64,000 nt of DNA, taken from positions 1 through 64,000 of the forward strand of contig JBBDIE010000180.1 in assembly GCA_040880545.1 (NCBI GenBank), in the 5' to 3' direction. Under the pieces are notes generated by a model, which made no database searches, was not told where the DNA came from, and saw only the letters and a program-made list of their open reading frames with translations. Position 1 is the stretch's first letter, and each line of letters begins with the position of its first letter. Below are positions 9,873-17,483 of this stretch, piece after piece. Source of the stretch: M55B112 sp040880545. GTDB taxonomy: Bacteria; Bacteroidota; Bacteroidia; Bacteroidales; GCA-2748055. Made by a program: the position numbers and the translations under genes.

Positions 9873-9880
9873 TAATTTTG
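9873..9880 (+). promoter_or_regulatory. Predicted -7 box of the serpin gene
   Basis: TAATTTTG fits the TAnnTTTG consensus and lies 15 nt before the ATG at 9895. If used, transcription would begin too late for the upstream in-frame starts at 9808-9811, which supports the 9895 start. Confidence 0.45.
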
Positions 9881-9894
9881 TAAAAAGTGAAAAG

Positions 9895-11106
9895 ATGAAG
9901 AAAATAGGAATCATATTAATGGCAGGGTTATTATGCTGGGGTTGCGACTGGTTTGTCCCGGAAGACACTGTGTTCGATTACAATAAAAAATCTGCCGGGG
10001 TTATTACCGCGAACAACGATTTTGGCCTGGAACTATTTAATATAGTGATGAAGAAAGAGTCCCTTCCGAATATCATGATTTCACCCGCTTCTATCAGCCT
10101 GGCCATGGGGATGGCATACAACGGGGCAGATGGAACGACCCTGGAGGCATTCGACAGTGTTTTCAATTATGAAGGGCTGACACGTGCGGAGGTCAATGAG
10201 ATCACAAAGGAACTCATCCATACGCTTGTTACCAACAGCCGGGGAAACCTGCTGGAAATCGCAAATTCGGTCTGGTACCGTACCGGGTTCCCGGTATACC
10301 AGAGTTTCATCGAAACCAACAAAACCTACTATAACGCTGAGGTTAGGGAACTCGATTTTTCTGCTCCCTCCGCCATCGATGAGATCAATGATTGGGTTGC
10401 GGACAAAACACACAACAAGATTGATAAGATTATTGAAGAACTTTCCCCCCAATCCATGCTGTTGTTGATCAATGCACTTTACTTTAACTGCAAATGGGAA
10501 ATTGAATTTGATCCGGATGATACGAAACAGGAGATGTTCTACAACGAGGATCAGACAAACCAGGGCGAAGTGGCGATGATGACCACAGAAAGTAATTTCA
10601 GTGTAGCTTCAATCGAAGATATCACTGCAGTACAGCTACCTTATAAGAACAAAAAGTTTTCGATGTACCTGTTTCTGCCAGACCAGGGAACCACCGTAGC
10701 GGAAATTTCAGCCCAACTGGATGGCGCCATGTGGGCAGGCTGGATGGAAGAGTTCCGGGAACACAATGAGGTGCAGGTAACCATGCCGAAATTCACCTTT
10801 GAATATCAGCGATCACTGTTGGAAGATCTCTCAGATATGGGCCTGGGCGTGGCATTCACTGATCAGGCAGATTTTTCCGCGATCAGCGATATTGACTTGC
10901 TTATCAGCAAGGTGATCCACAAAACATTCATCCAGGTAGACGAAGAGGGTACCGAAGCCGCTGCGGTCACCGCTGTTGAATTCGAATTAACCTCCACGGA
11001 ACCTGAAAAGAAGGTGATCCGTCTCGACAGACCGTTCCTGTTTGTCATTACGGAGAATTCAAGTAATGCCATCGTGTTTATGGGAAAACTTGGGAAGCCG
11101 GAATAA
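9895..11106 (+). CDS. Serpin-family lipoprotein (predicted inhibitory)
   Basis: The 403-residue product begins with a lipoprotein signal (MKKIGIILMAGLLCWGC, lipid on Cys17). It then has the full serpin fold, including NPSSI-like NIMISPASISLAMGMAYNGA and the C-terminal RPFLFVI. The reactive-centre-loop hinge EEGTEAAAVT has the Glu, Gly, Thr and small-residue run typical of inhibitory serpins. The loop is about three residues longer than in alpha-1-antitrypsin, so P1 cannot be placed with certainty (near ELTST). Anchored in the envelope, it could protect the cell from host, predator or self proteases. It is monocistronic and converges on lpdA with only 5 nt between stops. Confidence 0.93.
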   Translation: MKKIGIILMAGLLCWGCDWFVPEDTVFDYNKKSAGVITANNDFGLELFNIVMKKESLPNIMISPASISLAMGMAYNGADGTTLEAFDSVFNYEGLTRAEVNEITKELIHTLVTNSRGNLLEIANSVWYRTGFPVYQSFIETNKTYYNAEVRELDFSAPSAIDEINDWVADKTHNKIDKIIEELSPQSMLLLINALYFNCKWEIEFDPDDTKQEMFYNEDQTNQGEVAMMTTESNFSVASIEDITAVQLPYKNKKFSMYLFLPDQGTTVAEISAQLDGAMWAGWMEEFREHNEVQVTMPKFTFEYQRSLLEDLSDMGLGVAFTDQADFSAISDIDLLISKVIHKTFIQVDEEGTEAAAVTAVEFELTSTEPEKKVIRLDRPFLFVITENSSNAIVFMGKLGKPE

Positions 11107-11111
11107 TAGTT

Positions 11112-12503
11112 TTAGATATGGATCACCTCACCATAAGCCGCTGCCGCTGCCTCCATGATGGCCTCAGACATCGTCGGATGCGGATGAACCGATTTGATAA
11201 TCTCCTCTCCGGTGGTCTCCAGCTTCCTGGCAACGACCAACTCTGCAATCATCTCTGTAACATTGGCCCCGATCATATGGGCACCCAGCAACTCACCGTA
11301 CTTCTCATCGAATATCAGCTTCACAAATCCTTCCTTTGCCCCTGCTGCTGATGCCTTTCCAGATGCAGTGAAGGGGAATTTTCCAATCTTTACCTGGTAA
11401 CCAGCCTCTTTGGCCGCCTTTTCAGTCATCCCCATGGAGGCAATTTCCGGACTTGTATAGGTACAACCCGGTATGTTGGAATAATCCACCGGCTGCGGAT
11501 GATGCCCCGCAATCTTTTCCACGCATACAATTCCTTCTGCTGAAGCTACATGGGCCAGAGCAGGCCCGGCTACTATATCACCAATGGCATAAATTCCATC
11601 CACGTTGGTCCTGTAATACTCGTCAACCTTCACTTTGCCATCGACTGTATCAATTTTCAGTTCCTCCAGTCCAATATTTTCTATGTTCGGAGTGATCCCG
11701 ACTGCCGACAGAACAATATCAGCCTCTACCGTTTCATTACCCTTCTTTGTCTTGATAGTAACCTTGCACTTCTTGCCTGAAGTGTCTACCTTCTCAACGG
11801 AAGCAGAGGTCATCACCTTCATACCCGACTTTTTGAATGACCGCTCCAACTGTTTGGAAACTTCTTCATCTTCCACGGGAACCACGTTGGGCAAAAATTC
11901 AACCAGCGTAACTTTGGTACCCATGGTGGTATAGAAATTGGCGAACTCACTACCGATCGCCCCCGATCCAACAACAACCATCGATTCCGGAAGCTTGTCC
12001 AGTGTCATCGCCTTCCTGTATCCGATAATCTTCTTCCCGTCCTGTTTCAAATTCGGTAACTCACGCGAACGGGCCCCGGTGGCAAGAATAATATGCTTTG
12101 CCTCCACATCGGTCGATTTCCCCTTCTCATCGGTAACTGTTACTACACCCTTCGACTTCAGTTTCCCTGTTCCGCTGATCGATTCGATCTTGTTCTTTTT
12201 GAACAAGTACTGTATACCATTACTCATGCCGTTTGCCACGGTCCTGCTACGCTCAACCACTTTGCTGAAATCGGCCTTAGCCTTCCCTTCTATCACAATT
12301 CCATAATCCCCGGCATGCTGCAGGTATTCCAGTACCTGTGCACTTTTCAGTAGTGATTTCGTGGGGATACAACCCCAATTCAAACATATTCCACCAAGGG
12401 ATTCTTTTTCCACCACGGCAGTTTTTAAACCAAGTTGCGAAGCACGAATAGCAGCCACGTATCCTCCGGGACCGCTGCCAATAACTAAAACATCATATTT
12501 CAT
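11112..12503 (-). CDS. lpdA: Dihydrolipoyl dehydrogenase
   Basis: E3 flavoenzyme of 2-oxo acid dehydrogenase complexes or the glycine cleavage system, re-oxidising dihydrolipoamide with NAD+. The 463-residue protein has the FAD motif GSGPGGYVAA, redox disulfide Cys40/Cys45 in GGICLNWGCIPTKS, an NAD-binding motif (VVGSGAIGSEF) and the C-terminal catalytic HPHPTMSE. No E1 or E2 gene is adjacent, so it is encoded alone. The gene follows an unusual leader (12504-12620) shared with another locus in this window. Confidence 0.96.
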   Translation of the reverse strand: MKYDVLVIGSGPGGYVAAIRASQLGLKTAVVEKESLGGICLNWGCIPTKSLLKSAQVLEYLQHAGDYGIVIEGKAKADFSKVVERSRTVANGMSNGIQYLFKKNKIESISGTGKLKSKGVVTVTDEKGKSTDVEAKHIILATGARSRELPNLKQDGKKIIGYRKAMTLDKLPESMVVVGSGAIGSEFANFYTTMGTKVTLVEFLPNVVPVEDEEVSKQLERSFKKSGMKVMTSASVEKVDTSGKKCKVTIKTKKGNETVEADIVLSAVGITPNIENIGLEELKIDTVDGKVKVDEYYRTNVDGIYAIGDIVAGPALAHVASAEGIVCVEKIAGHHPQPVDYSNIPGCTYTSPEIASMGMTEKAAKEAGYQVKIGKFPFTASGKASAAGAKEGFVKLIFDEKYGELLGAHMIGANVTEMIAELVVARKLETTGEEIIKSVHPHPTMSEAIMEAAAAAYGEVIHI

Positions 12504-12620
12504 TAGTATACAATTAGGTTAAACTTTTGTAATTCTATTATTTTATAACTATAAAAATGGCCATTCCAATATTGATGCCATGAAACCCTCATCTGTTTTC
12601 ATGGTCTTTTGCGAAAGATA
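12504..12620 (-). repeat. Conserved leader element, copy A (upstream of lpdA)
   Basis: Read on the minus strand, this about 117-bp element runs CTTTCGCAAAAG, a micro-ORF, then AATAATAGAATTACAAAAG and TTTAACC up to the lpdA ATG. A second copy sits at 46601-46720, with identity by eye around 75 percent. The last 39 nt (12504-12542) match the 39 nt before the DUF1573 gene at 33 of 39 positions without gaps. It may be a conserved 5' leader or a small dispersed repeat. The remaining 12621-12747 shows nothing recognisable. Confidence 0.6.
12549..12602 (-). CDS. Putative 17-residue leader peptide upstream of lpdA
   Basis: ATG at 12602 to TAG at 12549 encodes MKTDEGFMASILEWPFL. The copy at 46611-46700 begins MKADACSMALISEWPFL, so 11 of 17 residues agree, with several third-position or conservative changes. 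The ORF ends about 45 nt before the lpdA start. No database knowledge is claimed. It could equally be a structured RNA whose sequence happens to stay open. Confidence 0.4.
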   Translation of the reverse strand: MKTDEGFMASILEWPFL

Positions 12621-12747
12621 TTACCGCGGGTTTCATATTCTAAATTTTCAGGACAGATCGTCTGTATAACAACAAAACTACAAATCAGTTTTCAAAAAAG
12701 ACAAGAAAGTGCTTCAAAACTTGCTTAATGGGAAATAAAAGAAATAC

Positions 12748-14249
12748 TCAATAATAGTTCGACGGATCGACATTTTCCTCTTTCTGCCGAACCTCATAAT
12801 GAAGATGGCTGCCGGTAGAAAGTCCCGTATTACCCACCGTTCCAATTTGTTGCCCGATCTTTACCGTTTCACCTACGGCTACCATCAGGTCATCCAGATG
12901 AGCATAAAGGGTAACAAATGGTTCCTGGTGTTTGATAATTACCAGCTTACCATACCTGGAATGATATTCTGATGTTACAATCACACCATTGGCAGTGGCA
13001 AATACCGGGGTACCCCGCGGTGCTTTGAAATCGATCCCCTTATGGGTCATCATCTCACCGGTGATGGGGTGGTTGGCCTCCTTGTTGTATGTAAAGGTAA
13101 CCGCCGTTTTATATTTTTCATCCAGTGGAAAACGGGAAGGAATATCTGGTTCTGATTTCCCTGGAAAACTTCCGTTATTGCCCGATTTGAGACTTACCAG
13201 AGGTGCCGGTTCCATATCCCGGACTAAGGGTTGCTGAAATGATAATGTCAATACCCCGATAACGGGGATTACAATGAGGTAATACCACCGGTTACCTCCC
13301 GTCGATTTTTTATTTGTCAACATAATTATTCGCTTTTTAAGTGTTGAATTTTGGAAATAACTGGCAAACGCAGGATCATACCTCCTGGTCAACTCCGATG
13401 AAAGTAACTGCATATAGTCAATTAGTCCCTGTTTATCGGTATGGGCCACCTGATCAGCAAGATACTCATGATTATCCCGCATATACCTGCTGAATAAGAA
13501 TACCACCGGATGGAACCACAGAAAAGAACAGATCAGCTCTGCAAACAACAAATCAATGGAATGCAGTTGCCGTGCATGTACCATCTCATGGCTTCTTAAT
13601 GGTGAATTTTCATCAAAAAACGCTTCCCTGCCGATGTAAACAGTTCGGAACATGGTAAATGGGGAGATTGATTCCGGTTGAAGGTTCCATTTAATGCCAT
13701 TCTGCCGCACGACAATTCCGATGTTGTATCGCTTCCTGATGATCAAGTACTTTCCGCCTACCCTCAGGAACCGGAAAAGTGAAACAGCTGCATAAAAAAG
13801 CCAAATCAGATTTACCATTGGAAATGTTTTCTCCTCCGCTATTGGTCCATGGGGCACCGCANNNNNNNNNNNNNNNNNNNNNNNNNNNNNNNNNNNNNNN
13901 NNNNNNNNNNNNNNNNNNNNNNNNNNNNNNNNNNNNNNNNNNNNNNNNNNNNNNNNNNNNNCAGATTTACCATTGGAAATGTTTTCTCCTCCGCTATTGG
14001 TCCATGGGGCACCGCACCACCCTTCATCAAATTGTCCCAGTCGATGCCCGGGGTGTAATCCAGCAACATAATTTCAGCTTCCGAAACCGGGAACCGAATG
14101 AATGGGAGAAGGAAGGAACATGCGAAGGCGAGCAGCATATAAAACCGGTTGAAATGAAAAAAGGTAAACCGCAAAAATATAATCCTGTATATCATGTAAA
14201 ATACCAGGATAGCGATGGAAACCTTGATCAAATAAATCGCAAAACTCAT
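12748..14249 (-). CDS. BlaR1-like M56 metallopeptidase fused to an M23 peptidase domain (interrupted by an artificial assembly gap)
   Basis: The gene is split by 100 N and a duplicated 55-bp end. Removing 155 nt restores one frame of 449 codons (448 residues). The N-terminal part has about four membrane helices and a gluzincin motif HEMVH (His169 of the merged protein) followed by NHEYLAD, as in BlaR1/MecR1 sensor-transducers. In place of a penicillin-binding sensor, the C-terminus is a LytM/M23 domain with zinc ligands in HKGID (351-355) and HLHYEVR (His432). It overlaps the BlaI-type repressor by 4 nt (ATGA), so it probably senses cell-wall state and inactivates that repressor by proteolysis. 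M23 domains cut peptide cross-bridges or bind peptidoglycan. Confidence 0.85.
13807..14016. other. Assembly gap: 100 N flanked by identical 55-bp sequences
   Basis: Bases 13807-13861 and 13962-14016 are identical 55-mers on either side of exactly 100 N (13862-13961). This is what a scaffolder leaves when two contigs share a terminal k-mer and are joined with a fixed-size gap. The true sequence probably has one copy and no gap, since deleting 155 nt restores the M56-M23 reading frame. Confidence 0.92.
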
Positions 14250-14629
14250 TCCTCCTCCTTTCTGATCTTTCGAATCTTTTGATCAATCAAACTGCGTATT
14301 TCTTCCAACTCAGTAAGATCAACTTCTTCGTTGCCGGTAAAAAATGAAGCAAAATCCACAACTGAACCTCCAAAATGGTCCGAGATCATGTTGTTTACAT
14401 GTTTTCTAAAGTATTCCCCCTTTTTCACCTTTGGAAAATATTCATGTGTTTTCCCATAACTGTGATATCCGATGTACCCTTTTTTCACCAGTACCCTGAT
14501 CACCGTAGAGAGCGTAGTATAGGCAGGACGTGGTTCAGGGAATGCCTCAACGATATCCTTGAGAAACCCCTTTTCCAGCTTCCATAAGTTCTGCATTACC
14601 TGCTCTTCAGCCTTTGTTAGTTCTTTCAT
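14246..14629 (-). CDS. BlaI/MecI/CopY-family transcriptional repressor
   Basis: This 127-residue protein has the penicillinase-repressor winged helix (residues about 4-75: LTKAEEQVMQNLWKLEKGFL and YTTLSTVIRVLVKKGYI) and a C-terminal dimerisation helix (about 80-125). BlaI proteins bind palindromic operators as dimers and are cleaved when the partner M56 peptidase is activated. The partner overlaps it by 4 nt. Three matching palindromes lie just upstream (14644-14699), pointing to autoregulation. Confidence 0.93.
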   Translation of the reverse strand: MKELTKAEEQVMQNLWKLEKGFLKDIVEAFPEPRPAYTTLSTVIRVLVKKGYIGYHSYGKTHEYFPKVKKGEYFRKHVNNMISDHFGGSVVDFASFFTGNEEVDLTELEEIRSLIDQKIRKIRKEEE

Positions 14630-14643
14630 GCAACAAATATATA

Positions 14644-14699
14644 ACTATTTTTATAGTTGTGCAACTATTTTTATAATCATATTACTATAAAAACAGTAA
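14644..14699. promoter_or_regulatory. Three phased palindromic operators for the BlaI-type repressor
   Basis: ACTATTTTTATAGT (14644-14657), ACTATTTTTATAAT (14664-14677) and ACTATAAAAACAGT (14684-14697, extended to TTACT/AGTAA arms at 14682-14699) have centres exactly 20 bp apart, about two helical turns. They start 14 nt upstream of the repressor ATG at 14629. Arms ACTAT/ATAGT differ from the classical TACA/TGTA half-sites of staphylococcal BlaI, but symmetry, number and position fit a BlaI-type operator. Confidence 0.7.
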
Positions 14700-15055
14700 C
14701 AAATCTGTTTTTCCCTCATTTTTAATATATTAGTTGGCTTCATTCACCATTCCCACCCAAATCACTTCAATAAAACATATTATTGTTTTGCGATAAATAT
14801 GAAATTGGTATACTAACAACCTGGTCCTTTTCGTTAAATTCACAAGCAGTTACATTACAAAACTCCTCGATTAATTGGCATCAAAAATTTAAGTTCAGGC
14901 AGCCTTTACTTATGTTCAACACAATCTTATAATTGCCAGAAAAAATACGCATAATATGTTGTCGTGCTTACTAAGAAAGTGTTCGTAGCAATGCTTAAGA
15001 TTACTGTTTTGAAGTCGGGAATAAGGCAGCTATAGACGTTTTCCCCAATAATACC
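14700..15055. other. Intergenic region without a gene
   Basis: About 350 bp between the blaI operators and the meaB promoter. Apart from the 26-bp motif at 14954-14979, which recurs upstream of the DUF1573 gene, no ORF, RNA gene or clear hairpin was recognised. The region is A/T rich. Confidence 0.5.
14954..14979 (+). repeat. 26-bp shared upstream motif, copy 1
   Basis: The core TTGTCGTGCTTACTAAGAAA here matches TTGTCGTGCTTGATAAGAAA on the minus strand at 20922-20897. Over 26 bp, 23 positions agree. In both cases the motif points toward the next gene (meaB here, the DUF1573 gene there) from roughly 65-105 nt upstream. A preceding TATGTTG/TATATTG may be a weak -7 box. Confidence 0.5.
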
Positions 15056-15063
15056 TACATTTG
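15056..15063 (+). promoter_or_regulatory. Predicted -7 box of meaB
   Basis: TACATTTG matches TAnnTTTG and lies 19 nt before the meaB ATG at 15083. No clear -33 element was seen. Confidence 0.45.
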
Positions 15064-15082
15064 CTACAGCATATATATTTTC

Positions 15083-16186
15083 ATGGCTGCAAACAAAAAA
15101 AATTCGGCATTGAAGGTGCGTGAAGGGGTATCCCAACCCTCCTCGTTGAATGAACGTGCAATTGAGCAGATAAGGCGCTCCATGAAACAGCCGGCAACAG
15201 CAGAAGTATTGATCAAGGAACTGCTTGCCGGAAACAGAACGGCACTGTCACAGGCGATCACCCTGGTGGAGAGTGCCCTTCCCGGACACCTGGAAACAGC
15301 ACGGGCTTTGATTAACATGGCGATGCCTTTTGCCGGCAAATCCCTTCGATTAGGCATTACCGGGGTCCCGGGTGCAGGAAAGAGCACATTCATCGATTTT
15401 TTTGGTAATTTCCTTGTGAAATCGGGCCACAGGCTCGCCGTGCTGGCTGTCGATCCAAGCAGTGAAAGGTCAGGGGGATCAATTCTTGGTGATAAAACCC
15501 GCATGGAGACACTTGCAGGCCTGGAACAGGCTTTCATCAGGCCTTCCCCTTCGGGAGGGACACTGGGCGGTGTAGCCAGAAAAACAAGGGAAACAATCAT
15601 ACTCTGCGAAGCTGCCGGCTATGATACCATCATTGTGGAAACCGTGGGAGTGGGGCAATCAGAAACGACTGTCCACTCCATGGTCGATTTTTTCCTGGTG
15701 TTGATGATCCCGGGTGCGGGAGACGAATTGCAGGGAATGAAACGGGGTATCATGGAATTGGCAGACGCAATTCTTATAAACAAATCCGACGGTGACAACA
15801 TTGAACGGTCACAGCGGGCGAGGGCTCAGTTTGCCAATGCACTGCATCTGTTCCCCCCTCCCCCTTCAGGATGGACCCCACAGGTGTTAACCTGTTCATC
15901 CATTGAGGGAACTGGGGTTCCCGATGCATGGAGGTTGATCGGGGAATACAAAGCGCTGGTTACAAAAAACGGGTATTTCGGAAAACGCAGAGCGGAACAA
16001 AGCACTTACTGGATGCACCAGGTCCTTAACGAGGGAGTAAAAAACCGGTTCTTCCAGGACCCGCAGGTAAAAAAAAGGATGAAAGATCTGGAAAAAATGC
16101 TGGAGAAAGATCAGATCAGTTCCTTCGAAGCCGCAACAGAATTGCTGGAAAAATTCTTTCCCGGAAATTCCGGCAAAGAAAAATAG
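15083..16186 (+). CDS. meaB: Methylmalonyl-CoA mutase-associated GTPase MeaB (ArgK/G3E family)
   Basis: MeaB is a G3E-type GTPase that gates cobalamin loading and protects methylmalonyl-CoA mutase from inactivation. The 367-residue protein has Walker A GVPGAGKST (94-102), VDPSSERSGGSILGDKTRM, the switch region VETVGVGQSE and the G4 motif NKSDGDN. It fits a propionate/succinate pathway together with the carboxyltransferase at 53284, although mutase genes are not in this window. It is preceded by its own promoter and appears monocistronic. Confidence 0.95.
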   Translation: MAANKKNSALKVREGVSQPSSLNERAIEQIRRSMKQPATAEVLIKELLAGNRTALSQAITLVESALPGHLETARALINMAMPFAGKSLRLGITGVPGAGKSTFIDFFGNFLVKSGHRLAVLAVDPSSERSGGSILGDKTRMETLAGLEQAFIRPSPSGGTLGGVARKTRETIILCEAAGYDTIIVETVGVGQSETTVHSMVDFFLVLMIPGAGDELQGMKRGIMELADAILINKSDGDNIERSQRARAQFANALHLFPPPPSGWTPQVLTCSSIEGTGVPDAWRLIGEYKALVTKNGYFGKRRAEQSTYWMHQVLNEGVKNRFFQDPQVKKRMKDLEKMLEKDQISSFEAATELLEKFFPGNSGKEK

Positions 16187-16369
16187 CGCTTATATAATTT
16201 TTACACCTGGCCTGTCCTAGTCAAACAAAAAGGTCGTATAATTGTACTAAATATTAACTTCAACAATTTCAAATTTTAAACTTCAGGAACTGTCCATGGA
16301 TCAACTGCGGAAAAAAGCTAACTTTTAAACTGTTCCACAATGGTTCCGTCAACCAATCAAACAAAAACC

Positions 16370-17467
16370 ATGATGAAAAAAATTCTTTTTCTGCTTGCTG
16401 CCATAGTCATGTTCGGCTGTGGTGATGACAAGGGCTATACGATCAACATCCAGCTTGAAGAGATGGCTGGAGCCAATATGGTCCTCAAACAAAATGTTTC
16501 CGGTGAACTGATATCTCTTGATTCGGTGATACTGGACGAGAATGGTGCCGGAGTGATATCCGGGGCAGCCACTGCACCGGAGCTGGTGTTCCTGGGTGAA
16601 TCGGGCAAGCGTGAATCGCTGGCAATCTTTCTTGATAATTATAATTATACGATATCGGGGACCCTGGAAGATGTAAATATAGTGGCCGATGGTGGCCCAC
16701 AGGTGGAGTATAACAGCTATAAAGAGGGTATTGTACCATTCCAGGAAAAGCAAAAAGCCATTACCGACAAGTATTACGCGGCACAGTCTGCAGAAGTGAG
16801 TGAAGACAGCATCAATGCCATACTGCAAAATTATTACGCGGTCAATGATGAGAAAAAGAGTTATGATTCAATCTACATCATCGAAAATTCCACATCCCCC
16901 GTCGCTGTCTACCTGCTTCGTGGCTTGTATCACCAGTTTGATGCAACAGAACTGGAAGCATGGCTGGCCAGGTTGGATGAATCATTGCACAATACTTCCT
17001 ATTACACTTTCATGGCAGATCATCTGCAGAGAATGAAAAATGTAATGGTCGGTAACCAATACACAGAGCTGGAATTACCAGGTGTTGACGGAGAGTTGGT
17101 GAAACTGTCTGATATTGCCGGAAATGGTATTCTGCTCATCGATTTCTGGGCAGCATGGTGTGGCCCTTGCAGAGTGGCCAATCCGGGGATTGTTGAACTC
17201 TACAAGGAGTTCCACGAACAAGGATTCGATATTGTCGGGGTCTCGCTCGACCGAACGAAAGAGGAGTGGTTGCAGGCGATCGAAGATGATGGTTTAACCT
17301 GGCATCATATGTCGGATCTGAATTTCTGGCAATCGGAAGCCGCAAAAAAATATGCGGTCTCATCTATACCTCACACGGTGTTGCTGGATGGAGAGGGAGT
17401 GATCATCGGTAAAAACCTTTCAAAGAAAGAGCTGAGAGAGAAACTGGTTGAACTTCTGGGAACATAA
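16370..17467 (+). CDS. TlpA-like thiol-disulfide oxidoreductase lipoprotein with N-terminal DUF4369-type domain
   Basis: The 365-residue protein starts with a lipoprotein signal (MMKKILFLLAAIVMFGC). It has an N-terminal beta domain of the DUF4369 type (about 20-120), a helical middle (about 120-225) and a C-terminal thioredoxin fold whose active site WCGPC begins at Trp263. Such proteins act in the periplasm, commonly in disulfide reduction or cytochrome maturation. ATG at 16370 is preferred over one at 16340, which would put ten polar residues before the signal. It converges on ppk1 with 16 nt between stops. Confidence 0.9.
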   Translation: MMKKILFLLAAIVMFGCGDDKGYTINIQLEEMAGANMVLKQNVSGELISLDSVILDENGAGVISGAATAPELVFLGESGKRESLAIFLDNYNYTISGTLEDVNIVADGGPQVEYNSYKEGIVPFQEKQKAITDKYYAAQSAEVSEDSINAILQNYYAVNDEKKSYDSIYIIENSTSPVAVYLLRGLYHQFDATELEAWLARLDESLHNTSYYTFMADHLQRMKNVMVGNQYTELELPGVDGELVKLSDIAGNGILLIDFWAAWCGPCRVANPGIVELYKEFHEQGFDIVGVSLDRTKEEWLQAIEDDGLTWHHMSDLNFWQSEAAKKYAVSSIPHTVLLDGEGVIIGKNLSKKELREKLVELLGT

Positions 17468-17483
17468 ACCTTCAGCAATCCGG

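Noticed and set aside
13807..14016. 55-bp direct repeat as a possible insertion-element or attachment-site duplication
   Set aside because: The copies flank exactly 100 N and collapsing them restores a reading frame, which fits an assembly overlap and not a biological duplication.
13839..14282. ORFs containing runs of unknown residues around the N gap
   Set aside because: They read through the 100-N filler and the duplicated 55-bp end, so they are artefacts of the scaffold join.
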